Positions 8,473 to 18,447 of a stretch of DNA of 64,000 bases are shown here, piece by piece. Position 1 is the first letter of the stretch, and every line of letters starts with the position of its first letter. The position numbers and the translations under genes are program-made. Under the pieces are notes generated by a model that was given only the letters and a program-made list of their open reading frames with translations, was not told the DNA's origin and ran no database searches. Source of the stretch: a bacterium. GTDB lineage: Bacteria > Bacillota > Bacilli > Lactobacillales > Streptococcaceae. The stretch covers positions 124,001-188,000 of the forward strand of contig CAJNDL010000001.1 in the NCBI GenBank assembly GCA_905221505.1, read 5' to 3'.

Positions 8473-11400
8473 ATGGCTAAATTGATTCCGGGCAAAGTCC
8501 GTATCGAAGGCGTTGCCCTTTATGAAACTGGTAAAGTTGACATCATCAAGGAAAAGAACAATCGGCTCTATGCTCGCGTTGCAGAAGAAGAATTGCGCTA
8601 TAGTTTAGAGGATGATTTGGTTTTTTGTGCCTGCGATTTTTTCCAAAAGAGGGGCTACTGTGTGCATTTGGCAGCGCTGGAGCATTTTTTAAAAAATGAT
8701 GAGCGTGGTCAGGAAATCTTGCAAAGTCTGGAAGAAGGCCATGAGGAAAAAGAGGCCGTTGAAACCAAGGTGACCTTGGGTGGCAAGTTTTTGGATCGAA
8801 TCTTGTCTCCAAAATCAGAACGAGCCTATGAATTATCAGCTGTGGGTCAGGTGGAAGCAGGAACTAATCATATCTTGTGGACGCTTAGAATCGGGCAAAT
8901 CAATAGCCAAAAATACTATGTCATTCGGGATATTCCACTTTTTTTAAGAGTTGTTGAGAAGAGAAAACCTTATATGATTGGCAAGATTTATGAGGAATCC
9001 TTGTCTTGGGAAGCCTTTAATGAGGAAAGTCAAGAGCTTCTAACTTTCTTACGTGGACTAATAGAGGAAGGACAGGCTCCAGATCTCTTTTTCCAAAACC
9101 AGGGTCGGCACCTCTTTTTCCCTCTGACCTTTTTTGAGCAGGGTGTGAATTTACTGATGACCTTGCCCCATTTTCAATTTGACCATCAAGTGGATAGCTA
9201 CCAGACCCTGCTTTTTCAGGATATGCATGCTGATGCCAATCTTTTTGCCTTTACAGTAACAGAATACTCGGATTATTTTGAAATGGAAATCAGTGATAGT
9301 CCGAGTGTCAATGTCTTTTATCAGGGGGCTGTGCTTTTCCATAAAGGACAGGTTTATTTTCTAACAGACCAGCAGATGCGTCTTCTCAAGGAAATCAAAG
9401 CGCTGCCTTTGGATCAACATGGGAAAAAATTCCTGCAATTTGATAGCAGTGACCGCGATAAGTTGGCTTCTTGTCTAACTCTTTTTAACCAGATGGGTAC
9501 TGTTTCAGCTCCAGAACGTCTACAAATCAAAACGTTTTCGCCCTCTTTTTACTTTGACAGGGAAGAGGATAATCGGATTCGTCTGGAAATCCAGTTTGAT
9601 TATGGGGATAGACAGGTATCTAGCCGACAAGAGCTAGAAGAATTGCCCTTTTCAAGTGATGCTGATTTAGAAGAAAGAATTTTCCAAGTCTGTTTGGCAG
9701 CGGGTTTTGAAGCCGATTTTCAATCTTGGCGCCAGGCCTTAAAAGCTGAGTCCATCTATCATTTCTTCCATGATATCATTCCAGTTTTTGAAAAACTGGG
9801 GAATGTTGACCGTTCAGACAGGTTAGAAGAACTTTATAACCTAGCTAGCCCTCAAGTACAGATTGCTTCCAAGGGAGGTCTCTTGGAAATCCAGTTTGAT
9901 TTTCAAGATATTGCCCAAGAGGAAATTGACCAAGCCATGCAGGCCTTGGTTGACAATCAGGATTTTTACATTGATTCGTCCAATCAAGTCTACTTTTTCG
10001 ATGAAGAAACCAAGAAGATTCGCCAAAATTTACAGGAATTGGGGCAATTTGAACTAAAAGATGGCTCCTTACAGGCTCGGAAATCCTTGGCCTACAGTTT
10101 AGCTCATCTCTTTGAAGGGCGAGACCGTGTTTCTTTTTCACAAGAATTCCAGAATCTGGCCCACGATTTGACGCATCCAGAGGCCTTCCCTCGACAAGCA
10201 ACTCAGGTTCAGGCTGATTTGCGAGATTATCAGGAAAAGGGAATCGGCTGGCTGCAAATGCTCCATCATTATGGTTTTGGTGGGATTTTGGCTGATGATA
10301 TGGGATTGGGGAAAACTCTCCAGACCATTGCTTTTTTGACCAGTCAAGTGACAAAAGAAAGTCGAGTCTTGATTCTCGCTCCGTCGGGTTTGATTTACAA
10401 CTGGGCAGATGAATTTAAGAAATTTGCCCCACAGTTGGATGTGGCTGTTGTTCATGGTTTAAAAGCTAGTCGTGAAGAGATTCTTGCTGAGAACCATCAA
10501 ATCTATGTGACGAGCTATGCTACCTTCCGTCAGGACAGTGATCTTTATCAAGGGATGGCCTTTGACTTCCTTTTCTTAGATGAGGCCCAGGTCATGAAAA
10601 ATGCCCAGACCAAGATTGCCCAGACCTTGAGACAATTTGTGGTGCCGTCGGTCTTTGCCTTGTCAGGAACTCCTATTGAAAATCATTTAGGTGAGTTGTG
10701 GTCTATTTTCCAAATCGTCATGCCAGGACTCTTGCCAAGCAAGAAAGAATTTATGAAATTGCCAGCTGAGCGCGTAGCTCAGTTTATCAAGCCTTTCGTG
10801 ATGCGACGTAAGAAAGAAGAAGTTCTGACTGAATTGCCAGACTTGATTGAGGTGGTTTATAAAAATGAACTGGAAGACCAGCAAAAGGCTATCTACCTAG
10901 CCCAGTTGCAACAGATGCGAGACCGTCTGGCGCAAGTGTCAGATCAGGAATTTCAGCGAAGTCGTGTGGAAATTTTATCTGGTCTGATGCGTTTGCGTCA
11001 AATCTGCGACACGCCTGCCCTCTTTATGGAGGATTATCAGGGTGCCAGTGGCAAACTGGATAGTCTCCGAGACCTGCTGGTACAGGTGGCAGACGGCGGA
11101 CACCGTGTCTTGATTTTCTCGCAGTTCAAGGGAATGTTGGAGAAAATTGAGCAAGAACTGCCAGACTTGGGCTTGACATCCTTTAAAATTACGGGTTCAA
11201 CCCCAGCCAAGGAAAGACAGGACATGACCAAGGCCTTTAACCAAGGAGAAAGGGATGCCTTTCTGATTTCCCTCAAGGCTGGTGGGGTCGGTCTGAACCT
11301 GACAGGTGCTGATACAGTTATCTTGGTTGACCTTTGGTGGAATCCTGCGGTGGAGGCGCAAGCCATTGGCCGTGCCCATCGTATGGGACAGGAAGAAACG

Positions 11401-11571
11401 GTTGAGGTCTATCGCTTGGTAACCAAGGGAACCATTGAAGAAAAAATTCAGGAACTCCAAGAACAAAAGAAACATCTGGTGTCACAAGTATTGGACGGGA
11501 CAGAGTCACGTGGCAGTCTGACCCTAGCAGAAATTAGAGAAATTTTGGGAATTTCTGAAGCCAGCACTTGA
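8473..11571 (+). CDS. SNF2/RapA-family DNA-dependent ATPase with SWIM zinc finger
   Basis: Superfamily 2 helicase-like protein of 1032 residues that would move on double-stranded DNA and remodel bound proteins. In bacteria the exact role is usually unknown. Near residues 50-72 the pattern CACDFF...CVHL fits a SWIM zinc finger. The C-terminal half carries motif I ADDMGLGKTLQT, motif II LDEAQ, motif III LSGTPIEN, and the helicase C-terminal motifs SLKAGGVGLNLTGAD and GRAHRMGQ. AAGGTG just before the ATG supports the start. It has its own promoter and terminator-bounded context and precedes a cell-wall gene cluster, which may be coincidence. Confidence 0.93.
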   Translation: MAKLIPGKVRIEGVALYETGKVDIIKEKNNRLYARVAEEELRYSLEDDLVFCACDFFQKRGYCVHLAALEHFLKNDERGQEILQSLEEGHEEKEAVETKVTLGGKFLDRILSPKSERAYELSAVGQVEAGTNHILWTLRIGQINSQKYYVIRDIPLFLRVVEKRKPYMIGKIYEESLSWEAFNEESQELLTFLRGLIEEGQAPDLFFQNQGRHLFFPLTFFEQGVNLLMTLPHFQFDHQVDSYQTLLFQDMHADANLFAFTVTEYSDYFEMEISDSPSVNVFYQGAVLFHKGQVYFLTDQQMRLLKEIKALPLDQHGKKFLQFDSSDRDKLASCLTLFNQMGTVSAPERLQIKTFSPSFYFDREEDNRIRLEIQFDYGDRQVSSRQELEELPFSSDADLEERIFQVCLAAGFEADFQSWRQALKAESIYHFFHDIIPVFEKLGNVDRSDRLEELYNLASPQVQIASKGGLLEIQFDFQDIAQEEIDQAMQALVDNQDFYIDSSNQVYFFDEETKKIRQNLQELGQFELKDGSLQARKSLAYSLAHLFEGRDRVSFSQEFQNLAHDLTHPEAFPRQATQVQADLRDYQEKGIGWLQMLHHYGFGGILADDMGLGKTLQTIAFLTSQVTKESRVLILAPSGLIYNWADEFKKFAPQLDVAVVHGLKASREEILAENHQIYVTSYATFRQDSDLYQGMAFDFLFLDEAQVMKNAQTKIAQTLRQFVVPSVFALSGTPIENHLGELWSIFQIVMPGLLPSKKEFMKLPAERVAQFIKPFVMRRKKEEVLTELPDLIEVVYKNELEDQQKAIYLAQLQQMRDRLAQVSDQEFQRSRVEILSGLMRLRQICDTPALFMEDYQGASGKLDSLRDLLVQVADGGHRVLIFSQFKGMLEKIEQELPDLGLTSFKITGSTPAKERQDMTKAFNQGERDAFLISLKAGGVGLNLTGADTVILVDLWWNPAVEAQAIGRAHRMGQEETVEVYRLVTKGTIEEKIQELQEQKKHLVSQVLDGTESRGSLTLAEIREILGISEAST

Positions 11572-11595
11572 AAAATCAAGACAATACGCTATAAT
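11568..11595 (+). promoter_or_regulatory. Promoter of the murC operon
   Basis: TTGAAA (11568-11573), 16 bases, TATAAT (11590-11595), overlapping the end of the SNF2 gene; AAAGGA precedes the ATG at 11619. Confidence 0.75.
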
Positions 11596-11618
11596 GAAGT
11601 GTTGAAAGGAAATAGAAA

Positions 11619-12236
11619 ATGAAACAAGAACGTTTTCCATTGGTGTCAGATGACGAGGTTATGTTGACTGAAATGCCAGTCATGAACTTGTATGATGAGT
11701 CTGATCTGATCAGTAATATCAAGGGTGAGTATCGAGATAAAAATTATTTAGAATGGGCTCCTATTACTGAAGAAAAACCAGTCAAACCGATTGAAAAGCA
11801 AGTAGAGAAACCTAAAAAGGCTCCTTTAGGAGTTAAAAAAGAAGGAAAGAGCTATGCGGAGGTGGCGCGTGAAGAAGCGCGTGCAGACTTGAAAAAGAAA
11901 CGCTCTGCTAACTATCTAACTCAGGATTTCAGCCGTGCGAGACGTCATTCTAAATCTGGCCTCGTTAGAAAGGGCGATCAACCGACAGCGCCTTTCCAAA
12001 AAGAAAATCCTGGTGAATTGGTGAAATATAGCCAAAAATTGACCCAGTCTCATTATATCTTGGCGGAAGAAGTTCATTCTATCCCTACCAAGAATGAAGA
12101 AGTGTCAGCACCTGCTCCAAAGAAAAACAACTATGATTTTCTGAAAAAGAGCCAAATCTACAATAAAAAAAGTAAACAAACAGAACAAGAACGTCGGGTT
12201 GCCCAAGAGTTGAATCTGACAAGAATTACAGAATAG
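11619..12236 (+). CDS. Uncharacterised basic, low-complexity protein upstream of murC
   Basis: I do not recognise a domain. The 205-residue product is highly charged, with no signal peptide or membrane segment. It has an acidic start (residues 1-45), a Lys/Pro/Glu-rich linker (about 48-75), a helical basic stretch containing [19 protein letters not shown], and a Gln/Lys-rich end. It looks largely disordered with short helices, as expected for a cytoplasmic adaptor. It lies ten bases before murC and shares its promoter, so a link to envelope growth or division is possible, but this is only inferred from position. Confidence 0.8.
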   Translation: MKQERFPLVSDDEVMLTEMPVMNLYDESDLISNIKGEYRDKNYLEWAPITEEKPVKPIEKQVEKPKKAPLGVKKEGKSYAEVAREEARADLKKKRSANYLTQDFSRARRHSKSGLVRKGDQPTAPFQKENPGELVKYSQKLTQSHYILAEEVHSIPTKNEEVSAPAPKKNNYDFLKKSQIYNKKSKQTEQERRVAQELNLTRITE

Positions 12237-12246
12237 GGGAGAAATC

Positions 12247-13581
12247 ATGCCAAAGACATATCATTTTATCGGAATTAAAGGATCAGGTATGAGTGCCTTG
12301 GCCTTGATGTTGCACCAAATGGGGCACAAGGTTCAAGGATCAGATGTTGAAAAATACTACTTTACTCAACGCGGTCTAGAGCAGGCAGGTATTAGCATTC
12401 TTCCTTTTGATGAAAAGAATCTAGATGGTGATATGGAAATTATCGCTGGAAATGCCTTCCGCCCAGATAACAATGTCGAGATTGCTTATGCAGACCAAAA
12501 TGGTATCAGCTACAAACGTTACCACGAGTTCCTAGGTAGCTTTATGCGTGACTTTGTCAGCATGGGAGTAGCAGGTGCGCACGGAAAAACTTCAACGACA
12601 GGTATGTTGTCGCACGTCTTGTCTCACATCACAGACACTAGCTTCTTGATTGGGGATGGGACAGGTCGTGGTTCAGCTAATGCCAAATATTTTGTCTTCG
12701 AATCTGACGAATATGAGCGTCATTTCATGCCTTACCACCCAGAATACTCTATCATCACCAACATTGACTTTGACCATCCAGACTATTTCACAAGTCTAGA
12801 GGATGTTTTCAATGCCTTTAACGACTATGCTAAACAAATTACCAAGGGGCTTTTTGTCTACGGTGAAGATGCCGAGTTGCGTAAAATTACGTCTGATGCT
12901 CCGATTTATTATTATGGTTTTGAAGCTGAGGGCAATGACTTTGTAGCTAGCGATCTTCTTCGTTCTACAACTGGTTCAACCTTCACAGTTCACTTCCGTG
13001 GACAAGAATTGGGTCAATTCCACATCCCAACCTTTGGTCGCCACAATATCATGAATGCAACGGCCGTTATTGCTCTTCTTTACACAGCAGGATTTGATTT
13101 GAACTTGGTGCGTGAGCACTTGAAAACATTTGCCGGTGTTAAGCGTCGTTTCACTGAGAAAATTGTCAATGATACAGTTATTATCGATGACTTTGCCCAC
13201 CATCCAACAGAAATTATTGCGACCTTGGATGCGGCTCGTCAGAAATATCCAAGCAAGGAAATTGTTGCAGTCTTCCAACCGCATACTTTTACAAGAACAA
13301 TCGCTTTGTTGGACGAATTTGCCCACGCTTTGAACCAAGCGGATGCAGTTTACCTAGCGCAAATTTATGGGTCAGCTCGTGAAGTAGATCATGGTGATGT
13401 TAAGGTAGAAGACCTAGCCAAAAAAATCAACAAAAAACATCAAGTGATTACTGTTGAAAATGTATCTCCTCTCTTAGACCATGACAATGCTGTTTATGTC
13501 TTTATGGGAGCAGGAGATATCCAAACCTATGAATACTCATTTGAGCGCCTCTTGTCTAACTTGACAAGCAATGTTCAATAG
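12247..13581 (+). CDS. murC: UDP-N-acetylmuramate--L-alanine ligase MurC
   Basis: Cytoplasmic Mur ligase that adds L-alanine to UDP-MurNAc, the first step of stem-peptide assembly. The 444-residue product has the nucleotide-binding start [17 protein letters not shown], the ATP loop [15 protein letters not shown], the central SDEYERHFM segment and the C-terminal [10 protein letters not shown] motif used by MurC. GGGGAGA before the ATG gives a clear start. It follows the charged protein by ten bases and is followed by two overlapping acetyltransferase genes, which probably form one transcript with it. Confidence 0.97.
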   Translation: MPKTYHFIGIKGSGMSALALMLHQMGHKVQGSDVEKYYFTQRGLEQAGISILPFDEKNLDGDMEIIAGNAFRPDNNVEIAYADQNGISYKRYHEFLGSFMRDFVSMGVAGAHGKTSTTGMLSHVLSHITDTSFLIGDGTGRGSANAKYFVFESDEYERHFMPYHPEYSIITNIDFDHPDYFTSLEDVFNAFNDYAKQITKGLFVYGEDAELRKITSDAPIYYYGFEAEGNDFVASDLLRSTTGSTFTVHFRGQELGQFHIPTFGRHNIMNATAVIALLYTAGFDLNLVREHLKTFAGVKRRFTEKIVNDTVIIDDFAHHPTEIIATLDAARQKYPSKEIVAVFQPHTFTRTIALLDEFAHALNQADAVYLAQIYGSAREVDHGDVKVEDLAKKINKKHQVITVENVSPLLDHDNAVYVFMGAGDIQTYEYSFERLLSNLTSNVQ

Positions 13582-13590
13582 GATGTTCCT

Positions 13591-14052
13591 ATGGAAATTC
13601 CAATTAAGATCATTCAGGCAAGTAAGTCTGATTTGGCTGAGATAGAGGCAATTCAAACTTCGTCTTTTCCAGCTGAACAGCAGCAACCTGCCCATATTTT
13701 AGAAGAAAGTATCCGTAAGTGTGCGGATACCTTTCTTCTAGCTAGGGATGAAAATCAACTTTTAGGCTATATTTTATCAAGTCCTCAGTCAGACAATCCG
13801 CAATGTCTAAAAATACATTCTTTAGTCATCGAGTCTGACCATCAGAGACAGGGCTTGGGAACACTTCTTCTTGCAGCCTTGAAAGAGGTGGCAGTTGAGC
13901 TGGATTACAAAGGGATTCGTTTGGAGAGTCCCGATGAGCTGCTTTCCTATTTTGAAATGAACGGTTTTATTGATGAAGAAACTTCCCTTTATGCAACTAG
14001 CCAGGGGTTTAGTATGATTTGGTTTAATCCCTTTTATTTGGAGGCACAATGA
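13591..14052 (+). CDS. GNAT-family N-acetyltransferase
   Basis: Acyl-CoA-dependent acetyltransferase of unknown substrate, 153 residues. The acetyl-CoA-binding motif appears as DHQRQGLGTLLLAALKEVA after the strand LKIHSLVIES, and the fold continues with ALKEVAVELDYKGIRLE and YFEMNGF. It starts nine bases after murC and its stop overlaps the next GNAT start (ATGA), indicating translational coupling. The two neighbours resemble each other in order and motif spacing and may be an old tandem duplication. Confidence 0.85.
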   Translation: MEIPIKIIQASKSDLAEIEAIQTSSFPAEQQQPAHILEESIRKCADTFLLARDENQLLGYILSSPQSDNPQCLKIHSLVIESDHQRQGLGTLLLAALKEVAVELDYKGIRLESPDELLSYFEMNGFIDEETSLYATSQGFSMIWFNPFYLEAQ

Positions 14053-14543
14053 AAATCAGACAAGCAAGATTAGAAGATTTGGATCGGATTGTTGAACTTG
14101 AACTTGAAAATTTTTCGGTCGAAGAAGCTATTCCTCGAACTGTCTTTGAGGCACATTTGCGAGAAATACAGACCTCTTTTCTGGTTGCAGAAAAAGAGGG
14201 CAGAATCATGGGTTATATCGAAGGGCCAGTTGGCCCCCACCGCCATCTGCAAGACCAGTCCTTTACAGAAGACATAAAAGACTATAGTCATGAGACTGGT
14301 GGCTATATCTCTGTGACCTGTCTGTCTATTGCCAAGGAAGCACAAGGCTTCGGACTGGGTCAGAAATTGCTAACAGCCTTGAAAGAACTGGCTCTTGAAG
14401 ATGGAAGAGAAGGCATTAACCTAACCTGTCATGACTATCTCATTGCCTACTATGAAAAGCATGGATTTGTCAACGAAGGCTTGTCCCAGTCAACCTTTGC
14501 AGGGGAAACTTGGTATGATATGGTCTGGGAAACGAAAAAATAA
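14049..14543 (+). CDS. GNAT-family N-acetyltransferase
   Basis: Second acetyltransferase of the tandem pair, 164 residues. It begins MKIRQARLEDLDRIVELE, a common GNAT opening, and carries the acetyl-CoA loop EAQGFGLGQKLLTALKELA followed by CHDYLIAYYEKHGFVNEG. The start overlaps the previous stop by four bases. The PVGPHRHLQDQSF segment between strands recalls AANAT-like branches of the superfamily, but substrate cannot be assigned. Confidence 0.87.
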   Translation: MKIRQARLEDLDRIVELELENFSVEEAIPRTVFEAHLREIQTSFLVAEKEGRIMGYIEGPVGPHRHLQDQSFTEDIKDYSHETGGYISVTCLSIAKEAQGFGLGQKLLTALKELALEDGREGINLTCHDYLIAYYEKHGFVNEGLSQSTFAGETWYDMVWETKK

Positions 14544-14563
14544 GCTAGGAAAAGTATCATAGG

Positions 14564-14592
14564 TTGCTTTTCTTGGACTTTTAAGATATAAT
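14564..14592 (+). promoter_or_regulatory. Promoter of mltG
   Basis: TTGCTT (14564-14569), 17 bases, TATAAT (14587-14592), with AAGGAGG about 20 bases further on. Confidence 0.65.
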
Positions 14593-14623
14593 ATTATGGA
14601 TTGTCAACAAGGAGGAAAAACTT

Positions 14624-16363
14624 TTGAGTGAAAAGTCAAGAGAAGAAGAGAAATTAAGCTTTAAAGAGCAGATTCTGAGAGATTTAGAAAAAGTAAAACG
14701 CTATGATGAAGTTCTGAAAGAAGATGAGGCAGTAGTTCCTATTCCTGCAAATGAACCTTCAGCTGAAGAACTCATGGCTGATTCCTTGTCAACGGTAGAG
14801 GAGATTATGAGAAAAGCTCCTGCTACGCCTACTCACCCAAGTCAAGATGTACCAGCTTCTCCAGCAGATGAGATTCAAAGAGAAACTCCTGGTGTTCCAA
14901 GTCATCCAAGTCAAGATGTGCCTTCTTCTCCCGCAGAAGAGGCTGTAAGACAAGCTCCACTTGCTCCTAGTCATCCGAGTCAAGAAGGACCTTCTACTCC
15001 ATCAGCGGAGGGAGTATCAAGACCAACTCCAGGACCTGTTAGTCCTAGAAAAGTAGAAAAGGAATTTAATGAAATCCCAACGAGGGTAGCTGTTTCTTAT
15101 AAGACAGAAGCTCAGAGAGAGGTGAAAAGAGAAGTTCCTACTTCAAAACCAGTAGTGGAAAAGAAAGTTGTAGAAGAAATGCCTGCAACTCCACGTCGTA
15201 GCCGTAGAGAGGGAGCGAAACCCGTTAAGCCTAAGAAAGAGAAAAAATCTGGCTTCAAGGCCTTCTTCATTTCTCTACTGATTTTCCTTGCCTTGATTTC
15301 GGCAGGTGGTTACTTCGGTTATCAGTATGTTCAGTCATCTTTACAGCCTGTGGATGCTTCATCTAAACAATATGTGACAGTGCAAATCCCAGAAGGAGCT
15401 AATGTTCAAGAAATCGGTAAGACACTTGAAGATGCCGGATTGATTAAACACGGTTTAGTTTTTGGCTTGTATGCTAAGTACAAAAATTATGCTGATTTGA
15501 AATCAGGTTACTATAATTTGCAAAAGAGCATGAGTACAGAAGATATTATCCACGAACTACAAAAAGGTGGAACAGCTGAAGTTCAAGAACCTGTCCTTGC
15601 GACTTTGACAATTCCAGAAGGTTATACGATTGATCAAATGGCACAAGCGGTAGGTCAATTGCAAGGTGACTTCAAAGAGCCTTTGACAGCGGATGCTTTC
15701 CTAGCAAAAGTTCAAGATGATAGCTTTATCAGCCAAGAAGTTGCTAAATATCCTAGTCTACTTGAAAGCTTGCCTACAAAGGAAAGTGGAGCTCGTTACC
15801 GTTTGGAAGGTTTCCTTTTCCCAGCTACATACTCTATCAAGGAAAGCACAACTATTGAAAGCTTGATTGATGAGATGTTGGCAGCTATGGACAAGACTTT
15901 GGCACCTCATTACAGTACGATTAAGTCTAAGAATTTGACGGTCAATGAATTGCTGACCATTGCTTCACTCGTAGAAAAAGAAGGAGCTAAGACTGACGAT
16001 CGTAAGTTGATTGCAGGTGTGTTCTACAATCGCTTGAATCTTGGTATGCCACTTCAAAGCAATATTGCCATCTTGTATGCCCAAGGCAAACTTGGTCAGA
16101 AGATTAGTCTTGCCGACGATGCTGGAATCGATACATCGATTGATTCACCATACAATGTTTATACAAATCTAGGCCTCATGCCTGGTCCAGTAGATAGTCC
16201 AAGCTTAGATGCTATCGAGTCAAGTATCAATCAGACTAAGAGTGAAAACCTTTACTTTGTTGCAGATGTAACAGATGGTAAGGTCTACTATGCTAGCAAT
16301 AAAGAAGAACATGATCGGAATGTTGCTGAACATGTCAACAGCAAGTTAAACCAAACAAACTAA
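14624..16363 (+). CDS. mltG: Endolytic murein transglycosylase MltG
   Basis: Membrane-anchored lytic transglycosylase (YceG domain) that cuts nascent glycan strands. In pneumococci MltG is part of the peripheral elongation machinery. The 579-residue product starts at TTG 14624 (MSEKSREEEK), eight bases after AAGGAGG. It has a cytoplasmic region with three proline/serine-rich repeats of 23 residues (about 69-140), a basic stretch, one membrane segment near 212-234 and an extracellular YceG domain with the catalytic glutamate in ASLVEKEGA, here about E451. The repeat number may vary between strains. A perfect hairpin terminator begins at the stop codon. Confidence 0.95.
   Translation: MSEKSREEEKLSFKEQILRDLEKVKRYDEVLKEDEAVVPIPANEPSAEELMADSLSTVEEIMRKAPATPTHPSQDVPASPADEIQRETPGVPSHPSQDVPSSPAEEAVRQAPLAPSHPSQEGPSTPSAEGVSRPTPGPVSPRKVEKEFNEIPTRVAVSYKTEAQREVKREVPTSKPVVEKKVVEEMPATPRRSRREGAKPVKPKKEKKSGFKAFFISLLIFLALISAGGYFGYQYVQSSLQPVDASSKQYVTVQIPEGANVQEIGKTLEDAGLIKHGLVFGLYAKYKNYADLKSGYYNLQKSMSTEDIIHELQKGGTAEVQEPVLATLTIPEGYTIDQMAQAVGQLQGDFKEPLTADAFLAKVQDDSFISQEVAKYPSLLESLPTKESGARYRLEGFLFPATYSIKESTTIESLIDEMLAAMDKTLAPHYSTIKSKNLTVNELLTIASLVEKEGAKTDDRKLIAGVFYNRLNLGMPLQSNIAILYAQGKLGQKISLADDAGIDTSIDSPYNVYTNLGLMPGPVDSPSLDAIESSINQTKSENLYFVADVTDGKVYYASNKEEHDRNVAEHVNSKLNQTN
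14828..15034 (+). repeat. Three 69-base repeats inside mltG
   Basis: The MltG cytoplasmic region contains three diverged 23-residue units, each beginning around PTHPSQ/PSHPSQ and followed by DVPASP, DVPSSP or EGPSTP. The units are close at protein level and less so at DNA level, indicating an older expansion. Confidence 0.75.
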
Positions 16364-16393
16364 AATTATGTGATGCTTCACATAATTTTCTTT
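16362..16393 (+). terminator. Terminator after mltG
   Basis: Perfect 12-base stem AAAATTATGTGA (16362-16373) / TCACATAATTTT (16378-16389) with a four-base loop. The left arm overlaps the mltG stop codon. T residues follow. Confidence 0.85.
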
Positions 16394-16424
16394 AGAAAAT
16401 ATCATCAGAAGAAAGTTGAGAAAA

Positions 16425-16907
16425 ATGGCAGAAAAAACATATCCTATGACCCTTGAGGAAAAGGTAAAACTTGAAAAAGAATTAGAAGAATTAAAATTGG
16501 TCCGCCGACCAGAAGTGGTAGAACGCATTAAGATTGCTCGTTCATACGGTGACCTTTCTGAAAACAGTGAATACGAAGCAGCTAAGGATGAGCAAGCATT
16601 TGTCGAAGGGCAAATCTCTAGCTTGGAAACAAAAATCCGCTATGCTGAAATCGTCAATAGCGACTCAGTTGCCCAAGACGAAGTAGCGATTGGTAAAACA
16701 GTCACTATCCAAGAAATTGGTGAGGACGAAGAAGAAGTTTATATTATCGTAGGTTCAGCCGGTGCGGATGCCTTTGCAGGTAAGGTTTCAAATGAAAGCC
16801 CAATTGGACAAGCCTTGATTGGTAAGAAAACAGGTGACACAGCAACCATTGAAACACCTGTTGGTAGCTATGATGTAAAAATCTTGAAGGTTGAAAAAAC
16901 AGCCTAA
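16425..16907 (+). CDS. greA: Transcription elongation factor GreA
   Basis: Binds RNA polymerase and stimulates cleavage of backtracked transcripts. I start at the ATG at 16425 ([13 protein letters not shown]), which gives the family-standard 160 residues; an in-frame TTG nine bases upstream adds only three residues. The N-terminal coiled coil includes the conserved acidic tip ([17 protein letters not shown]), and the C-terminal FKBP-like domain ends with [14 protein letters not shown]. It follows mltG after a terminator, and no convincing promoter was seen between them, so readthrough may supply part of its expression. Confidence 0.97.
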   Translation: MAEKTYPMTLEEKVKLEKELEELKLVRRPEVVERIKIARSYGDLSENSEYEAAKDEQAFVEGQISSLETKIRYAEIVNSDSVAQDEVAIGKTVTIQEIGEDEEEVYIIVGSAGADAFAGKVSNESPIGQALIGKKTGDTATIETPVGSYDVKILKVEKTA

Positions 16908-16914
16908 GAACAGA

Positions 16915-16956
16915 AAAAAGGAGTGGGGAGGCTGTGCGCTTCACTCACTCCTTTTT
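16915..16956 (+). terminator. Terminator after greA
   Basis: AAAAAGGAGTG (16915-16925) pairs with CACTCCTTTTT (16946-16956), with further T/C bases after it. Confidence 0.85.
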
Positions 16957-16982
16957 CCATTTTAAATTGAATTGGAGACGAT

Positions 16983-18347
16983 ATGAGTTCAAAGAAGAAA
17001 AAAAACAAGATGGAGCGTGGTCTGACTAATCGTCACGTGCAGGTTATGGCCATTGCAGGAACAATCGGAACAGGACTCTTTTTGGGGGCAGGTCGCTCTA
17101 TCAGCCTAACAGGTCCTTCTATTGTACTGATTTATATGATTACTGGGGCCTTCATGTTCCTCATGATGCGTGCGGTTGGGGAAATGCTCTACCAAGACCC
17201 TGAGCAACATACCTTTATCAACTTTATCACACGCCATTTGGGCAAGGGCTGGGGTTATTTCTCAGTTTGGTCTTATTGGCTTTCCGTTGTCTTTATCGGT
17301 ATGGCGGAAATCACAGCCATCTCTCACTATGTTCAGTTTTGGTTCCCTAGCTGGCCAAGTTGGATGATTGAGATTGGATTTTTGACCATTCTAGCTTTGG
17401 TCAATCTGATTGCGGTTAAACTCTTTGGGGAAGTTGAGTTTTGGTTTGCGATGGTCAAGATTGTGGCTATTTTAGCCATGATTGCCACAGGAGTCTTTAT
17501 GGTCTTGACAGGCTTTAAGACACCTCATGGAGTAGCAAGTTTGGCTAATATTGCTGACAATTTCTCTCTCTTCCCAAATGGTGGAGTCAACTTTGTCATG
17601 GCCTTTCAGATGGTGTTCTTTGCCTACCTCATGATTGAATTTATCGGGGTCACAACTTCTGAAACCAAAAATCCACGTCAGGTTTTGCCAAAAGCCGTTA
17701 AGGAAATTCCTTTGCGTATCGCCTTTTTCTACGGTGGTGCCCTCTTAGCCATTATGGCTATCATTCCATGGCGTGAACTTGCTTCTGCTGACTCACCTTT
17801 TGTTACAGTGTTTGAATTGGCCGGTATCAAGTGGGCGGCAGCCTTGATTAACTTCGTCGTTTTGACCTCAGCAGCATCTGCCCTTAACTCGACCCTTTAT
17901 TCAACAGGGCGCCATTTGTACCAGATTGCCCATGATTCGCCAAATCCATTCCTAAAAGCGATCAAGGCAGATACCCTTTCTCGTCACAACGTACCACAAA
18001 ATGCTATCATTGCTTCAGCGGTTTTGATTGCCCTCGCAGCCTTTATCAATATCTTGCCAGGTGTTTCAGATGCCTTTGCCTTGATTACGGCTTCATCATC
18101 AGGTGTTTATATCGCCATTTATATCTTGATTATGGTGGCTCACCTTAAATACCGCAAGTCGCCAGACTTTATGGCAGATGGCTACCTCATGCCTCATTAT
18201 CGTTTCCTAAATCCTTTAACCATGCTCTTCTTTGTCTTTGTCTTTGTAACCCTCTTTTTACAAGAGTCTACATTTGTAGGAGCAATCGGCTCAGCTATCT
18301 GGATTATCGGTTTCGGGATTTACAGCCAGTGGAAATTTAGAAAGTAG
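16983..18347 (+). CDS. APC-superfamily amino acid permease
   Basis: Proton-coupled amino-acid importer of the AAT type, 454 residues with about twelve membrane segments. The first helix carries the APC signature AIAGTIGTGLFLGAG, and the second conserved region has EMLYQDPEQHTFINFITRHLGKGWGY. The sequence ESSTFVGAIGS-like C-terminal helices and IGVTTSETKNPRQVLPKA match the family (cf. the AnsP/CycA/RocE branch), but the substrate cannot be named. GGAG precedes the ATG. No dedicated promoter is obvious in the 26 bases after the greA terminator, so it may depend on readthrough. Confidence 0.88.
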   Translation: MSSKKKKNKMERGLTNRHVQVMAIAGTIGTGLFLGAGRSISLTGPSIVLIYMITGAFMFLMMRAVGEMLYQDPEQHTFINFITRHLGKGWGYFSVWSYWLSVVFIGMAEITAISHYVQFWFPSWPSWMIEIGFLTILALVNLIAVKLFGEVEFWFAMVKIVAILAMIATGVFMVLTGFKTPHGVASLANIADNFSLFPNGGVNFVMAFQMVFFAYLMIEFIGVTTSETKNPRQVLPKAVKEIPLRIAFFYGGALLAIMAIIPWRELASADSPFVTVFELAGIKWAAALINFVVLTSAASALNSTLYSTGRHLYQIAHDSPNPFLKAIKADTLSRHNVPQNAIIASAVLIALAAFINILPGVSDAFALITASSSGVYIAIYILIMVAHLKYRKSPDFMADGYLMPHYRFLNPLTMLFFVFVFVTLFLQESTFVGAIGSAIWIIGFGIYSQWKFRK

Positions 18348-18353
18348 ATTTGG

Positions 18354-18382
18354 AACTCATCAACTTAGCTTGATGAGTTTTT
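18354..18382 (+). terminator. Terminator after the permease gene
   Basis: AACTCATCAA (18354-18363) pairs perfectly with TTGATGAGTT (18370-18379), then T residues. Confidence 0.9.
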
Positions 18383-18388
18383 GCTAGT

Positions 18389-18417
18389 TTGACAGTCCAT
18401 TGAAATAAGACTATAAT
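18389..18417 (+). promoter_or_regulatory. Promoter of GNAT gene
   Basis: Consensus TTGACA (18389-18394), 17 bases, TATAAT (18412-18417). Confidence 0.9.
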
Positions 18418-18447
18418 CAAGCTGTATCAGTTTTCGAGGAGGTTTGG

